Assembly: GCF_018383905.1 (NCBI RefSeq)
Contig: NZ_JAGYWA010000002.1
Location: forward strand, 193,262 to 257,261
DNA from: Flavobacterium branchiicola
GTDB lineage: Bacteria > Bacteroidota > Bacteroidia > Flavobacteriales > Flavobacteriaceae
Direction: 5' to 3'
Length of the DNA: 64,000 nucleotides
Below, one piece after another: positions 38,407-45,467 of this stretch. Made by a program: the position numbers and the translations under genes. The notes under the pieces were generated by a model, which was not told the origin of the DNA, did no database searches, and worked only from the letters and a program-made list of their open reading frames with translations. Position 1 is the first letter of the stretch; every line of letters starts with the position of its first letter.

Positions 38407-39135
38407 ATGAAACTAATCAAACTCGATGCCATAGATTCTACAAATGACTTCTTAAAGGCATTGTCAAGCAAGGATGAACTTGATAATTTTACTGTGGTAA
38501 CTGCTGAAAATCAGACAAAAGGAAAAGGGCAAATGGGAGCCAAATGGCAGACTGAGGCTGGTAAAAACTTAATTATGAGTGCCTTGGTAAAGGATTTTAT
38601 AATTAGCAATGAACAGGTTTTTAATTTAAGTCTTATTGTTTCATTATCAGTAATTGAAGTTTTAAAAACATTAAATATTCCTGATTTAAGTATAAAATGG
38701 CCTAACGACATTATGTCATACAATAAAAAGATTGGTGGCATATTGATAGAAAATACCCTCAAAAGCGATGGCAGGATCGTGTCAGTTGTCGGAATTGGAC
38801 TGAATGTCAATCAGACTAATTTTACCGAATTGCCAAATGCTTCTTCATTGGCAGTCATTGCCGGAAAGACATTTGATAAGGAAGCTATCGTGGTTTTAAT
38901 TGTTAAAAAAATAAAAGAGAAAATCGAATTTTGGGAAAACAGTAAGACCAATTTTTGGAATGATTATTTCAATTCTCTATTCCGAAAAGGAGTTCCAATG
39001 CCGTTTAAAAATCCCGAAGACAAAAAGTTTATGGGAATCATTCAGGGCGTTTCTTCAGTAGGAAAATTGCAGGTTTTATTGGAAGATGATTCTGTTGCGG
39101 AATTTGATATAAAGGAGATTCAGATGCTTTATTAA
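38407..39135 (+). CDS. birA: biotin--[acetyl-CoA carboxylase] ligase
   Basis: 242-residue biotin protein ligase without the N-terminal DNA-binding domain (class I). The biotinyl-AMP loop is GKGQMGAKWQTEAGKNL (38-54), a flavobacterial variant of GRGRxGRxW. SIKWPNDIM and KKIGGILIE carry the catalytic lysines. It attaches biotin to the carboxylase carrier protein. Since the repressor domain is absent, it should not regulate biotin genes directly. Confidence 0.95.
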   Translation: MKLIKLDAIDSTNDFLKALSSKDELDNFTVVTAENQTKGKGQMGAKWQTEAGKNLIMSALVKDFIISNEQVFNLSLIVSLSVIEVLKTLNIPDLSIKWPNDIMSYNKKIGGILIENTLKSDGRIVSVVGIGLNVNQTNFTELPNASSLAVIAGKTFDKEAIVVLIVKKIKEKIEFWENSKTNFWNDYFNSLFRKGVPMPFKNPEDKKFMGIIQGVSSVGKLQVLLEDDSVAEFDIKEIQMLY

Positions 39136-39136
39136 A

Positions 39137-39172
39137 GGCTCAGAGGGGCAGAGGTTCAGAGGGTCAAAGGTT
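39137..39172. repeat. AGGTTCAGAGG-family repeat
   Basis: AGGCTCAGAGGGGCAGAGG and TTCAGAGGGTCAAAGG copies immediately after the birA stop. Confidence 0.65.
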
Positions 39173-39186
39173 TTCTACTTTGAGGT

Positions 39187-39230
39187 AAAAGGCGTAAAAA
39201 AAGCAAAGTTTTTTTTACGCCTTTTATTTT
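39187..39230. terminator. terminator between birA and the DUF2306-like gene
   Basis: AAAAGGCGTAAAAAAA pairs with TTTTTTACGCCTTTT; A/T runs make it usable from both sides of convergent genes. Confidence 0.88.
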
Positions 39231-39277
39231 TAATAAAACAGTGAAAACCCGTTCAATCCGTAAAATCCGTGTGCCAA

Positions 39278-39928
39278 TTAAGCTTTCAATACCGCTTTAG
39301 GAGCAATTTTTCTATTCCAGTAAATAATGTAGAATGTTCCTAAAATAGAAGGCATTATCCAGGCAATTAAACTTCCGATTCCTAATCCGGCAACAATATA
39401 AGCTGTAATAGAAGCGATTAATGCACCCACCATTTTGCCGATATGTTTTGAAAGCCAGTTTCGATTGGTTTCAGAAAAGTTTTTGAAGAATACAAAATCC
39501 TTAAAAGTCATATAAAACCCAAATCCACCAAAGAAAAGGAATAATATTCCGTTTGCAATACTGTTTAACTGACAGTAAAGCCCCAGTAAAATCATTATAA
39601 CAGAAAAGAACAACATACTTCCAGAAATTATTTTATCAAGTAAATCAGCTTTAGGTTTGTGTTTAAAGCTCAATGCTCTGTTTCCTGAAATCACAAGATA
39701 AATGGTAAACAAGCCAATTAGAAATAAAAATACATTCTGATGATTTGGCATCCAGGAAATAGGAAGCGAAATTAGCGAACTGGTCAACATCCCGATAGAG
39801 AATAGTTTTCCCATTCTTTTATGCAATTTACCGCCTTTTTTAACGATGATACTTCCAATTCCTGTAATTAACCCGATTCCTCCAAAAAAGGCGTGAATGT
39901 AAATTAAAATCTTAATAGCTGGTTCCAT
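39278..39928 (-). CDS. DUF2306-like integral membrane protein
   Basis: 216-residue protein with about seven hydrophobic segments. The N-terminal HAFFGGIGLITGIGSIIVKKGGKLHKRMGKLFSIGM pattern (His in helix 1, then K-x-H-K/R-x-x-G between helices 1 and 2) is characteristic of DUF2306-type predicted membrane proteins, some of which may bind heme. No function is assigned. It is a single gene, with long repeats upstream. Confidence 0.75.
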   Translation of the reverse strand: MEPAIKILIYIHAFFGGIGLITGIGSIIVKKGGKLHKRMGKLFSIGMLTSSLISLPISWMPNHQNVFLFLIGLFTIYLVISGNRALSFKHKPKADLLDKIISGSMLFFSVIMILLGLYCQLNSIANGILFLFFGGFGFYMTFKDFVFFKNFSETNRNWLSKHIGKMVGALIASITAYIVAGLGIGSLIAWIMPSILGTFYIIYWNRKIAPKAVLKA

Positions 39929-40030
39929 TTTGATATGTTTTAGTTTGATGATTCAAACTTCCGTCAAAATTTCAGCAATGAATAATTTTTGTTTCTGAAG
40001 TGTGTTTTTTTGCGTCTGAATTGTTTTTTT

Positions 40031-40300
40031 AAGATGCTAAGGTTCTGAGGCGCTAAGATGCTAAGGTTTTTTTCTTAGGTTCAAAGGTTCATAGTTACAA
40101 AGGGACAAAGGTTTTTTCTAACGAGAAAATCTGCTTAAATCAATAAAAATCTGCGTGACATAAATTTTAAGGTTCTAAGATGCTAAGGTTCTGAGGTGCT
40201 AAGGTTTTTTTCTTAGGTTCAAAGGTTCAGAGTTGCAAAGGGACAAAGGTTTTTTTTTAAAGGTTCAAAGGTTCATAGTTGCAAAGGGGCAAAGGTTTTA
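40031..40300. repeat. cluster of AAGGTTC-family direct repeats
   Basis: A unit of about 55-60 bp (CTAAGGTTTTTTTCTTAGG, then TTCAAAGGTTCATAG and GGGACAAAGG) occurs at about 40060-40113 and 40195-40253, with a shorter third copy at about 40256-40300. Each is preceded by GGTTCTGAGG-GCTAAGATGCTAAGG segments. Confidence 0.88.
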
Positions 40301-40349
40301 AAAGTAAAAATCTGCTTAAAAAAATCATTTTAAACCTTTTAATCTGTGG

Positions 40350-40385
40350 CAAAAAAAAGCCTAATCATTGAGATCAGGCTTTCCT
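40350..40385 (-). terminator. terminator of the SRPBCC gene
   Basis: AAAGCCT / AGGCTTT stem, T-rich on the minus strand. Confidence 0.78.
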
Positions 40386-40415
40386 TTATAATTCACAATT
40401 AATAATTTACCATTA

Positions 40416-40808
40416 TTAAAGTTTGTTCATGTTGTTTGCAAGAGTTTCAATAAACTTTGTGATTGGACCTTTAATCATCATTCCCATCATCGCATTAAAC
40501 TCACCATCGAATACTAATTGAACAGCACTTTCTGAATCAGAAATACTATCAATATTCGAAACTAAAGTAAACGGAAGTTTATCACTTGCAGCACCCAAAA
40601 CAATTTTGTTTGGCGCTACTTTATCTTTCATTTTTAATTTGATTTCCGGCATACCTTTCAATCCAAAAATAAAAGCGTCTTCGCCAATCACTTCAAATTT
40701 AGCGATATTATCCGGCATTAATTTTTCAAAATTCTTTACATCGCTCAATTCAGTAAATAAATCCTGAGCCGATTTCTGAACAGTAACTTTTGGACTTTCT
40801 AAGTTCAT
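40416..40808 (-). CDS. SRPBCC (START-like) domain protein
   Basis: 130-residue protein with the helix-grip fold typical of polyketide cyclase/START-like proteins: an opening strand (PKVTVQKSAQDLFTELSDVKNFEKLMPDNI) and a closing amphipathic helix (GPITKFIETLANNMNKL). It presumably binds a small hydrophobic ligand; the ligand is unknown. The start at 40808 (MNLESPKV) is chosen over an upstream ATG at 40865 that adds a Lys-rich non-conserved stretch. It lies 145 bp downstream of pyrE on the same strand. Confidence 0.88.
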   Translation of the reverse strand: MNLESPKVTVQKSAQDLFTELSDVKNFEKLMPDNIAKFEVIGEDAFIFGLKGMPEIKLKMKDKVAPNKIVLGAASDKLPFTLVSNIDSISDSESAVQLVFDGEFNAMMGMMIKGPITKFIETLANNMNKL

Positions 40809-40857
40809 ATTTGTTATATTTTGTTTTTTTTTTTTACTTAATTCGTAAATAAGAATA

Positions 40858-40888
40858 AATTCCAATTTTTAAATCCCAAATTCCAAAA
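40858..40888. repeat. short dispersed repeat (ATTCCAATTT family)
   Basis: ATTCCAATTTTTAAATCCC and AAATTCCAAA; an inverse relative (AATTGGAATTTGGGATTTTA) lies at about 42338-42373. Confidence 0.6.
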
Positions 40889-40917
40889 AAAAAGAGCGAA
40901 GGGATTTTTTAAGAAAA

Positions 40918-40957
40918 TCTAAAATCTATCCCGATAGCTATCGGGGCTAAAATCTAT
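40918..40957. repeat. CCCGATAGCTATCGGG palindrome with flanking direct repeats
   Basis: ATCCCGATAGCTATCGGGG is flanked by CTAAAATCTAT on both sides. The same 16-bp core palindrome occurs at about 51935-51952. Confidence 0.8.
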
Positions 40958-41598
40958 TCCTGTCCCCAAGTCGATGGACTCTCGTTCCATTCAAGTAGGG
41001 TAGACTGTTGATCTTCGGTAATATATTGTTTCTGAACCGCTAAATCCAATAGATTTTCGTAGTTGCTTAGAGTATATAACTCGATATTAGCGTTTTTAAA
41101 GTTTTCTTCTGCAACATTAAAACCGTAAGTAAAAATCGCTGCCATACCTTTAATATTGGCACCTTCGTTGCGTAAAGCTTCAACAGCCATCAAACTGCTG
41201 TTTCCGGTACTAATTAAATCTTCAACCACAACAACATTTTGTCCTTTTTGCAAAAAACCTTCCACCTGATTTTGTCTTCCGTGCTTTTTAGCCTCCGGAC
41301 GCACATATACAAACGGCAATCCAAGACTTTCGGCAACAAGAATACCAACACCAATCGCACCTGTAGCGACACCGGCGATTACATCAGGTTTCCCAAATTG
41401 TTTTTCAATATTCTTTGCAAACTCGTCGCGAACATAATTTCTGATGCTCGGAAATGAAAGAATTAACCTATTATCACAGTAAATAGGGGATTTCCAACCA
41501 GAAGCCCATGTAAAAGGATTTTCGGGATTCAATTTAATTGCATTTATTTGCAAAAGCAATTCGGCTGTTTTTTCGGCAGTATCTTTATTAAAAATCAT
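40954..41598 (-). CDS. pyrE: orotate phosphoribosyltransferase
   Basis: 214-residue enzyme converting orotate and PRPP to OMP in pyrimidine synthesis. The PRPP-binding motif VVVVEDLISTGNSS is present, along with FTWASGWKSPIYCDNR and YVRPEAKKHGRQNQVEG. The start at 41598 (MIFNKDTAEK) is preferred to an ATG at 41631, which lies inside the divergent NUDIX gene and upstream of the promoter. The -7 box ends only 4 nt before this ATG, so the mRNA is probably leaderless. Confidence 0.96.
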   Translation of the reverse strand: MIFNKDTAEKTAELLLQINAIKLNPENPFTWASGWKSPIYCDNRLILSFPSIRNYVRDEFAKNIEKQFGKPDVIAGVATGAIGVGILVAESLGLPFVYVRPEAKKHGRQNQVEGFLQKGQNVVVVEDLISTGNSSLMAVEALRNEGANIKGMAAIFTYGFNVAEENFKNANIELYTLSNYENLLDLAVQKQYITEDQQSTLLEWNESPSTWGQE

Positions 41599-41602
41599 AG
41601 TA

Positions 41603-41632
41603 CAAATGTATAAAGTTTTTGTGAACGACAAA
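41603..41632 (-). promoter_or_regulatory. pyrE promoter overlapping the NUDIX start codon
   Basis: TTTG at 41629-41632 and TACATTTG at 41603-41610 with an 18-nt spacer, both consensus. The -7 box overlaps the NUDIX ATG (41606-41608), and the predicted transcription start is at or next to the pyrE ATG. Confidence 0.75.
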
Positions 41633-42229
41633 CCACTTTTTTTGACAAATGAAATCTCACGCGAAACAGATTTTCAATTGTTCTTGTTAGAAAGTATTGA
41701 TATCGAACAGCTTATAGTGAAAATTTTTCAAAATAAAATTCAAAAAGCTATTCTTTATCATCCTGACGAAAGTGAGATAATGAAAACCCTTAAAGCCAAA
41801 ATTCCGGTACAAAAAGCCGGCGGAGGTTTTGTATACAATAAGAAAGGCGAAGTCTTATTTATTTTTAGAAACGGAAAATGGGACTTACCAAAAGGCGGGA
41901 TCGAGAAAGGCGAGGACATTGAAGCCACAGCCATGCGCGAAGTCGAAGAAGAAACCGGTGTAAACCAGCTTCGTATTGTCAGTAAATTACAGAAAACCTA
42001 CCATATCTTCAAACGCAACGGAAAATACAAGCTCAAAATCACGCATTGGTTCGAAATGCATTCCGATTTTGAGGGAACTCCGCAAGGACAAATCGAAGAA
42101 GGAATCGAAAAAGTAGCCTGGCTAAACCCAGAACAAATCAAAGAAGCCCTTACAAACTCGTACGAGAATATTAAATTATTGTTTGAAGAAGAAGTAAATC
42201 CGATATTAAAAAGTCCAAAAACAAAGTAA
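41606..42229 (+). CDS. NUDIX hydrolase
   Basis: 207-residue protein. The first roughly 65 residues form an extra N-terminal domain; the NUDIX domain then begins at about residue 70. The Nudix box fits GX5EX7REUXEEXGU exactly at residues 97-119 (GGIEKGE... REVEEETGV), with the metal-binding REVEEE intact. The substrate is unknown, likely a nucleoside diphosphate derivative. It is divergent from pyrE, with only 7 bp between the two ATGs, so its own promoter must lie inside pyrE. Confidence 0.93.
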   Translation: MYKVFVNDKPLFLTNEISRETDFQLFLLESIDIEQLIVKIFQNKIQKAILYHPDESEIMKTLKAKIPVQKAGGGFVYNKKGEVLFIFRNGKWDLPKGGIEKGEDIEATAMREVEEETGVNQLRIVSKLQKTYHIFKRNGKYKLKITHWFEMHSDFEGTPQGQIEEGIEKVAWLNPEQIKEALTNSYENIKLLFEEEVNPILKSPKTK

Positions 42230-42337
42230 TTTTAAAGTAAAATTTAAATTATTTCCACCAATTGGAATTTTGAATTTACCTCAACAGCTTTCAGAATTGG
42301 AATTTTATATTTAAAATTAAAAGATAGCAAATAGGCA

Positions 42338-42373
42338 ACTAATTGGAATTTGGGATTTTAGATTTGGAATTTA
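42338..42373. repeat. AATTGGAATTT dispersed repeat
   Basis: AATTGGAATTTGGGATTTTA followed by GATTTGGAATTT; inverse relative at 40858-40888. Confidence 0.55.
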
Positions 42374-42448
42374 AAAGTTTAACATTGTAATTTATAAGTT
42401 AATTCGTATTTTCGTAACTATGTTATTAACCACTAAATACATAGTTAT

Positions 42449-42679
42449 ATGTCATTTCAAGGATATTTAAAGACAATTAAAGAAAAAACCGGCAACGGTC
42501 CGGCTGAATTTCGAACTTTGGCAGAACAAAAAAGCTTTACACTAAACGGAGAATTAAAACCCGATGTAAAAGCCGGAGATATTGTAAACTGGCTAAAAAC
42601 AGATTTTGACTTAGGTCAGGGACATTCAATGGCAATTTACGCACTCCTAAAAGGAATAAAAGACGAAAACAGCCAATAA
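42449..42679 (+). CDS. DUF4287 domain protein
   Basis: 76-residue soluble protein matching the small DUF4287 family (SFQGYLKTIKEKTGNGPAEFRTLAEQKS at the start, VNWLKTDFDLGQGHSMAIYALLKG at the end). The function is unknown. It stands alone and is followed by an intrinsic terminator set inside a larger repeat element. Confidence 0.9.
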   Translation: MSFQGYLKTIKEKTGNGPAEFRTLAEQKSFTLNGELKPDVKAGDIVNWLKTDFDLGQGHSMAIYALLKGIKDENSQ

Positions 42680-42686
42680 CGATTGT

Positions 42687-42832
42687 AAAAATCAGGGCGT
42701 GCCACCAATAAAAAAAAGACCCAATCAACTTTGCGTTCATTGGGTCTTTTTTTTATTGCTGTCGGGCTTTTGGCGCTACTTCGGTAGCCTGCCTCTATCC
42801 CTCACGCAGCTGTGCGAGAAATTAATTTGTTT
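42687..42832. repeat. structured GGGCGTG...CACGC element interrupted by a terminator
   Basis: Begins CAGGGCGTGCCACC at about 42692 and ends TATCCCTCACGCAGC at about 42813. GCGTG pairs with CACGC, and GCGCTAC-TTCG-GTAGC forms an inner hairpin after TCGGGCTTTT. The DUF4287-gene terminator is nested inside. The architecture resembles the element at 53062-53170. Confidence 0.6.
42711..42754 (+). terminator. terminator after the DUF4287 gene
   Basis: AAAAAAAGACCCAAT / ATTGGGTCTTTTTTT stem with a T tail. Confidence 0.9.
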
Positions 42833-42859
42833 CAGGATTCTTTTCTCTTGACGAAAAAT

Positions 42860-43600
42860 TTAAGAATCACCATTTAATTTTATTAAAAGATTGTTTTCAT
42901 TAAAAACAGCATTAATCACATTATCATTCTTTTCTGCTTTAATTTCATTTCCATTTACAGTTAATTCATAACCTTTTTGAGAAAGATAATTTGTAAAAGC
43001 ATTTTTGTGGTTTACAATTTCAAACGTCGAAATCAATTCCGGAAAAACAGTTAAAATTCTTGACAATTCCTCGCTTTCAGATTTATCTATTATATCAGAT
43101 TTGATTGTTACAACCATTGTTCCCTGACCATAATTTCCAAGATAATAACCACTTGCATTAAACATTTCAGTAGCAATCATTCCTATTAAATGTAGATCAT
43201 TATTTACAGCATCAAATTGCCCAACAGACAATAAACTGATGTTGTGTTCTTCTCCATACTTTTTTAATAAAAGAGCTTGTTTCATAACAGATTCAGCATA
43301 TCCGCCCGCTTTATTTTCCCAGATCCAAAGCCATGTTTCTGAAGAATGCGAAAATGAACCCAAAACCTGCATAGGAAACGTTAGATGATCTCCAAATGAT
43401 ATTTCTTCTTTATCCATATCAACATTCCAGGAAAGTCCGCCAGTTTCATTATAAAGATTTCGTTGCTTCTCTAAAGCTAATGCTCCAAATTTTTCTAAAA
43501 AATCATTTTCAGAATCAAAACTGATAGTTGGATTGTTTTGAGTATTTGTTGAAGAAGCTTTTTCTTCTTTCTTTTTGAAGATATTATCAAATATTCCCAT
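42860..43600 (-). CDS. DUF6882-like protein
   Basis: 246-residue soluble protein. After a Lys-rich, low-complexity N-terminus (residues 1-35) it contains a pattern I associate with DUF6882: a strand with GDHLTFPMQVLGSFSHSSETWLWIWENKAGG followed by ESVMKQALLLKKYGEEHNI. No catalytic residues can be pointed out, and the function is unknown. It is convergent with the DUF4287 gene. Confidence 0.75.
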   Translation of the reverse strand: MGIFDNIFKKKEEKASSTNTQNNPTISFDSENDFLEKFGALALEKQRNLYNETGGLSWNVDMDKEEISFGDHLTFPMQVLGSFSHSSETWLWIWENKAGGYAESVMKQALLLKKYGEEHNISLLSVGQFDAVNNDLHLIGMIATEMFNASGYYLGNYGQGTMVVTIKSDIIDKSESEELSRILTVFPELISTFEIVNHKNAFTNYLSQKGYELTVNGNEIKAEKNDNVINAVFNENNLLIKLNGDS

Positions 43601-43835
43601 TTCTTGATGACTTTATGATTGTTAATGAATATAATATTATTTCAAATATATAGTTTTTATGAGAAGTAAGAAAAATATTAATTGGCTATCAAGTGTTTTG
43701 ATTGAATACGATTTTTCTATTCAACAATTTCGTGTCTCAAAAATCGTACTTTTGTTTATAAGTAGAAAGTAAAGTATATTTTTGATATAAATCATTTTGA
43801 TTGTTTCGTACCAATGTAAATTTGTTTTTTACCTA

Positions 43836-43866
43836 TTGTTTGTTATTACCCTTAATATTATCTTTG
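43836..43866 (+). promoter_or_regulatory. promoter of the XRE regulator
   Basis: TTG at 43836-43838, 20-nt spacer, TATCTTTG at 43859-43866, then only 4 nt to the ATG at 43871. A leaderless mRNA is implied. Confidence 0.75.
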
Positions 43867-43870
43867 AATT

Positions 43871-44275
43871 ATGAGCACAACATCAAAACCAAACCATATA
43901 GGGCGAAAAATCAGCCGAATTCGTGAACTTAGAGACATGAAACAGGAAGCCTTGGCACAAGCTTTAGGAACCAGCCAACAAACAATATCTGCTATGGAAA
44001 ATAGTGAAGAAATTGATGATGAAAGACTGGCTGCTATTGCAAAAGCTTTAGGAGTAAGTGTTGAAGCCCTGAAAAACTTTTCAGACGAAGCTGCAATTAA
44101 TTATTTTAATAGTTTCACAGATAATAGTGCAGGAACATTTAATAATCATTGCACTTTCAATCCATTAGATAAGCTAATTGAGTCTTATGAAGAAAATAAA
44201 CAACTTTACGAACGTTTGCTTCAATCAGAAAAAGAGAAAGTTGAGTTTCTGGAAAAAATATTAAAGGATAAGTAG
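43871..44275 (+). CDS. XRE-family transcriptional regulator
   Basis: 134-residue DNA-binding protein. A Cro/CI-type helix-turn-helix spans about residues 10-68 (KISRIRELRDMKQEALAQALGTSQQTISAMENSEEIDDERLAAIAKALGVSVEALK). A Ser/Asn/Phe linker (NSFTDNSAGTFNNHCTFNPLDK) follows, and then a C-terminal coiled coil (YEENKQLYERLLQSEKEKVEFLEKIL) that probably dimerises it. The target is unknown; it is not in an obvious toxin-antitoxin pair or phage module. Confidence 0.92.
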   Translation: MSTTSKPNHIGRKISRIRELRDMKQEALAQALGTSQQTISAMENSEEIDDERLAAIAKALGVSVEALKNFSDEAAINYFNSFTDNSAGTFNNHCTFNPLDKLIESYEENKQLYERLLQSEKEKVEFLEKILKDK

Positions 44276-44294
44276 TTTATTCTTTTTCACAATC

Positions 44295-44335
44295 AAAAAG
44301 CCTAACAAACGGTAACGTTTATTAGGCTTTTTTTA
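44295..44335 (+). terminator. terminator of the XRE gene
   Basis: AAAAAGCCTAA / TTAGGCTTTTTTT stem. Confidence 0.88.
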
Positions 44336-44346
44336 ATGTCAGAAAA

Positions 44347-44525
44347 ATATTCCGTAGGAATATCTGCCCGGTAGCCCAAAATTTGAATTGCGGTTTTACG
44401 TTCTGTAGGAACGTTTGATTAATAATCAAGATATTTATTTCCGTAAAAAAAACAGGTGTCCCTACAGGACACAATCTGCAACCTTTCTATTTTTTTTCTA
44501 CCGAGCAGATATTCCTACGGAATAT
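44347..44525. repeat. composite inverted-repeat element with nested palindromes
   Basis: Arms 44347-44374 and 44498-44525 match at 27 of 28 positions (ATATTCCGTAGGAATATCTG...). Inside lie two shorter palindromes, ACGTTC-TGTAG-GAACGT (44398-44413) and GTGTCC-CTACA-GGACAC (44456-44472). No coding sequence. Confidence 0.9.
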
Positions 44526-44595
44526 GAAATACTGTTATTAATACTTTGCTGGTGCGTAGGTTTTCTCTGCGGTAACGGGGATTTATTGAATATTT

Positions 44596-44698
44596 TGTCA
44601 TTTCGACGTAAGGAGAAATCACACTAGAAATTCCGCACAGAATATCGCCAATCTTTGTCGAGTTACGGGTGCGATTTCTCCTTTCAGTCGAAATGACA
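44596..44698. repeat. TGTCATTTCGAC hairpin
   Basis: The left end TGTCATTTCGACGTAAGGAG and right end CTCCTTTCAGTCGAAATGACA pair; the same family as at 115-600 and 20629-20732. Confidence 0.88.
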
Positions 44699-44850
44699 GA
44701 CTTTGTGCTAAAACCTTTGAGGAAACCTTTGTCAAAGTTTCAAACTTTGACAAAGGTCTACACGTAAAGCTTTGCGAACTTTATAGCAAACTAAACACAA
44801 TCCCAAGAAAAAAAACTTTGTATACTTTGCGTTAAAAAAAAAACGATAGC
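44697..44850. repeat. left copy of a 154-bp direct repeat flanking the cREC gene
   Basis: Runs from ACTTTGTGCTAAAACCTTTG to TTGCGTTAAAAAAAAAACGA and matches 45313-45467 in order and spacing. It includes the 29-bp palindrome CTTTGTCAAAGTTTC-AAACTTTGACAAAG. Confidence 0.88.
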
Positions 44851-44929
44851 GCGGATTTACAATCCGTGCCCGCAAAGTAAAGCAATCATTATTTACATAA
44901 CTGCTTTCATTGGAGATTGCAAATATACT

Positions 44930-45268
44930 TTATTGAGATTTCAAATGTTTTATATAATTATCAAGCAAACCCTGAATTTGCTGACTTGCAACAGGATTTG
45001 CAGAATGTACATTGAATTTTAAATTCTGTAAATCTAATCCAGAATCATAAACTAGCCATTTTGCACATGCGTAACCATCTTCGGCAATTATATCATTTTC
45101 ATCAAGTCCTAAATCATTATCAAAGCTAATTAATTCCGGCAGTCCATTTTCGAGAATTACTTTCTTAAAATCATGGAAATTTCTAACTACTACAAAATCA
45201 TCATTTGTTAGTTTTTTGTAAACCATATTTACATCTCTAATATCATCGAGAAAGAGTTTGTATGTCAT
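44930..45268 (-). CDS. cyclic-phosphate-processing receiver (cREC) domain protein
   Basis: 112-residue stand-alone receiver-like domain. It has KLFLDDIRDV (Asp8, Asp9), LISFDNDLGLDE (Asp50, Asp52), EDGYACAKWLVYDSGLDL and the diagnostic NVHSANPVASQQIQGLLDNY (His88). Those features separate this family from ordinary response-regulator receivers; it has been proposed by others to process cyclic phosphates in conflict-related systems. No partner such as a ligase or nuclease is adjacent. The gene is flanked on both sides by near-identical 154-bp direct repeats, suggesting mobility. Confidence 0.88.
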   Translation of the reverse strand: MTYKLFLDDIRDVNMVYKKLTNDDFVVVRNFHDFKKVILENGLPELISFDNDLGLDENDIIAEDGYACAKWLVYDSGLDLQNLKFNVHSANPVASQQIQGLLDNYIKHLKSQ

Positions 45269-45312
45269 TTGTTTTAGATTATAAAAAATTTATGGGTATT
45301 TTGTCATTTTCT

Positions 45313-45467
45313 GACACACTTTGTGCTAAAACCTTTGAAGAAACCTTTGTCAAAGTTTCAAACTTTGACAAAGTTCTACACATAAAGCTTTGCGTTCTTA
45401 TCGCAAACCAAACACAATCCCAAGAAAAAAATCTTAGCGAACTTTGCGTTAAAAAAAAAACTATAGC
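45313..45467. repeat. right copy of the direct repeat flanking the cREC gene
   Basis: Matches 44697-44850, with the palindrome CTTTGTCAAAGTTTC-AAACTTTGACAAAG at about 45346-45374. Just before it, ATTTTGTCATTTTCTGACA resembles the left flank of the first copy with the TGTCAT hairpin missing. Confidence 0.88.

Larger units (their letters stand above)
39929..40415. other. 487-bp intergenic stretch filled with repeats
   Basis: Holds the AAGGTTC repeat cluster (40031-40300), a fragment of the AATCTGC family (AATCTGCTTAAA, AATCTGCGTGACA around 40127-40160) and the SRPBCC-gene terminator. No gene. Confidence 0.85.
44276..44929. other. repeat-dense 654-bp intergenic region
   Basis: Carries in order: a terminator (44295-44335), a 179-bp composite inverted repeat (44347-44525), a TGTCAT hairpin (44596-44698), the left direct repeat (44697-44850) and a GCGGATTTACAATCCGTGCC palindrome (about 44852-44873). 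No gene; the frame at 44415-44627 crosses the repeats. Confidence 0.85.

Noticed and set aside
44415..44627. 70-codon frame
   Set aside because: It lies entirely across palindromic repeats.
44697..45467. Insertion sequence around the cREC gene
   Set aside because: The flanks are direct, not inverted, repeats and no transposase is encoded.
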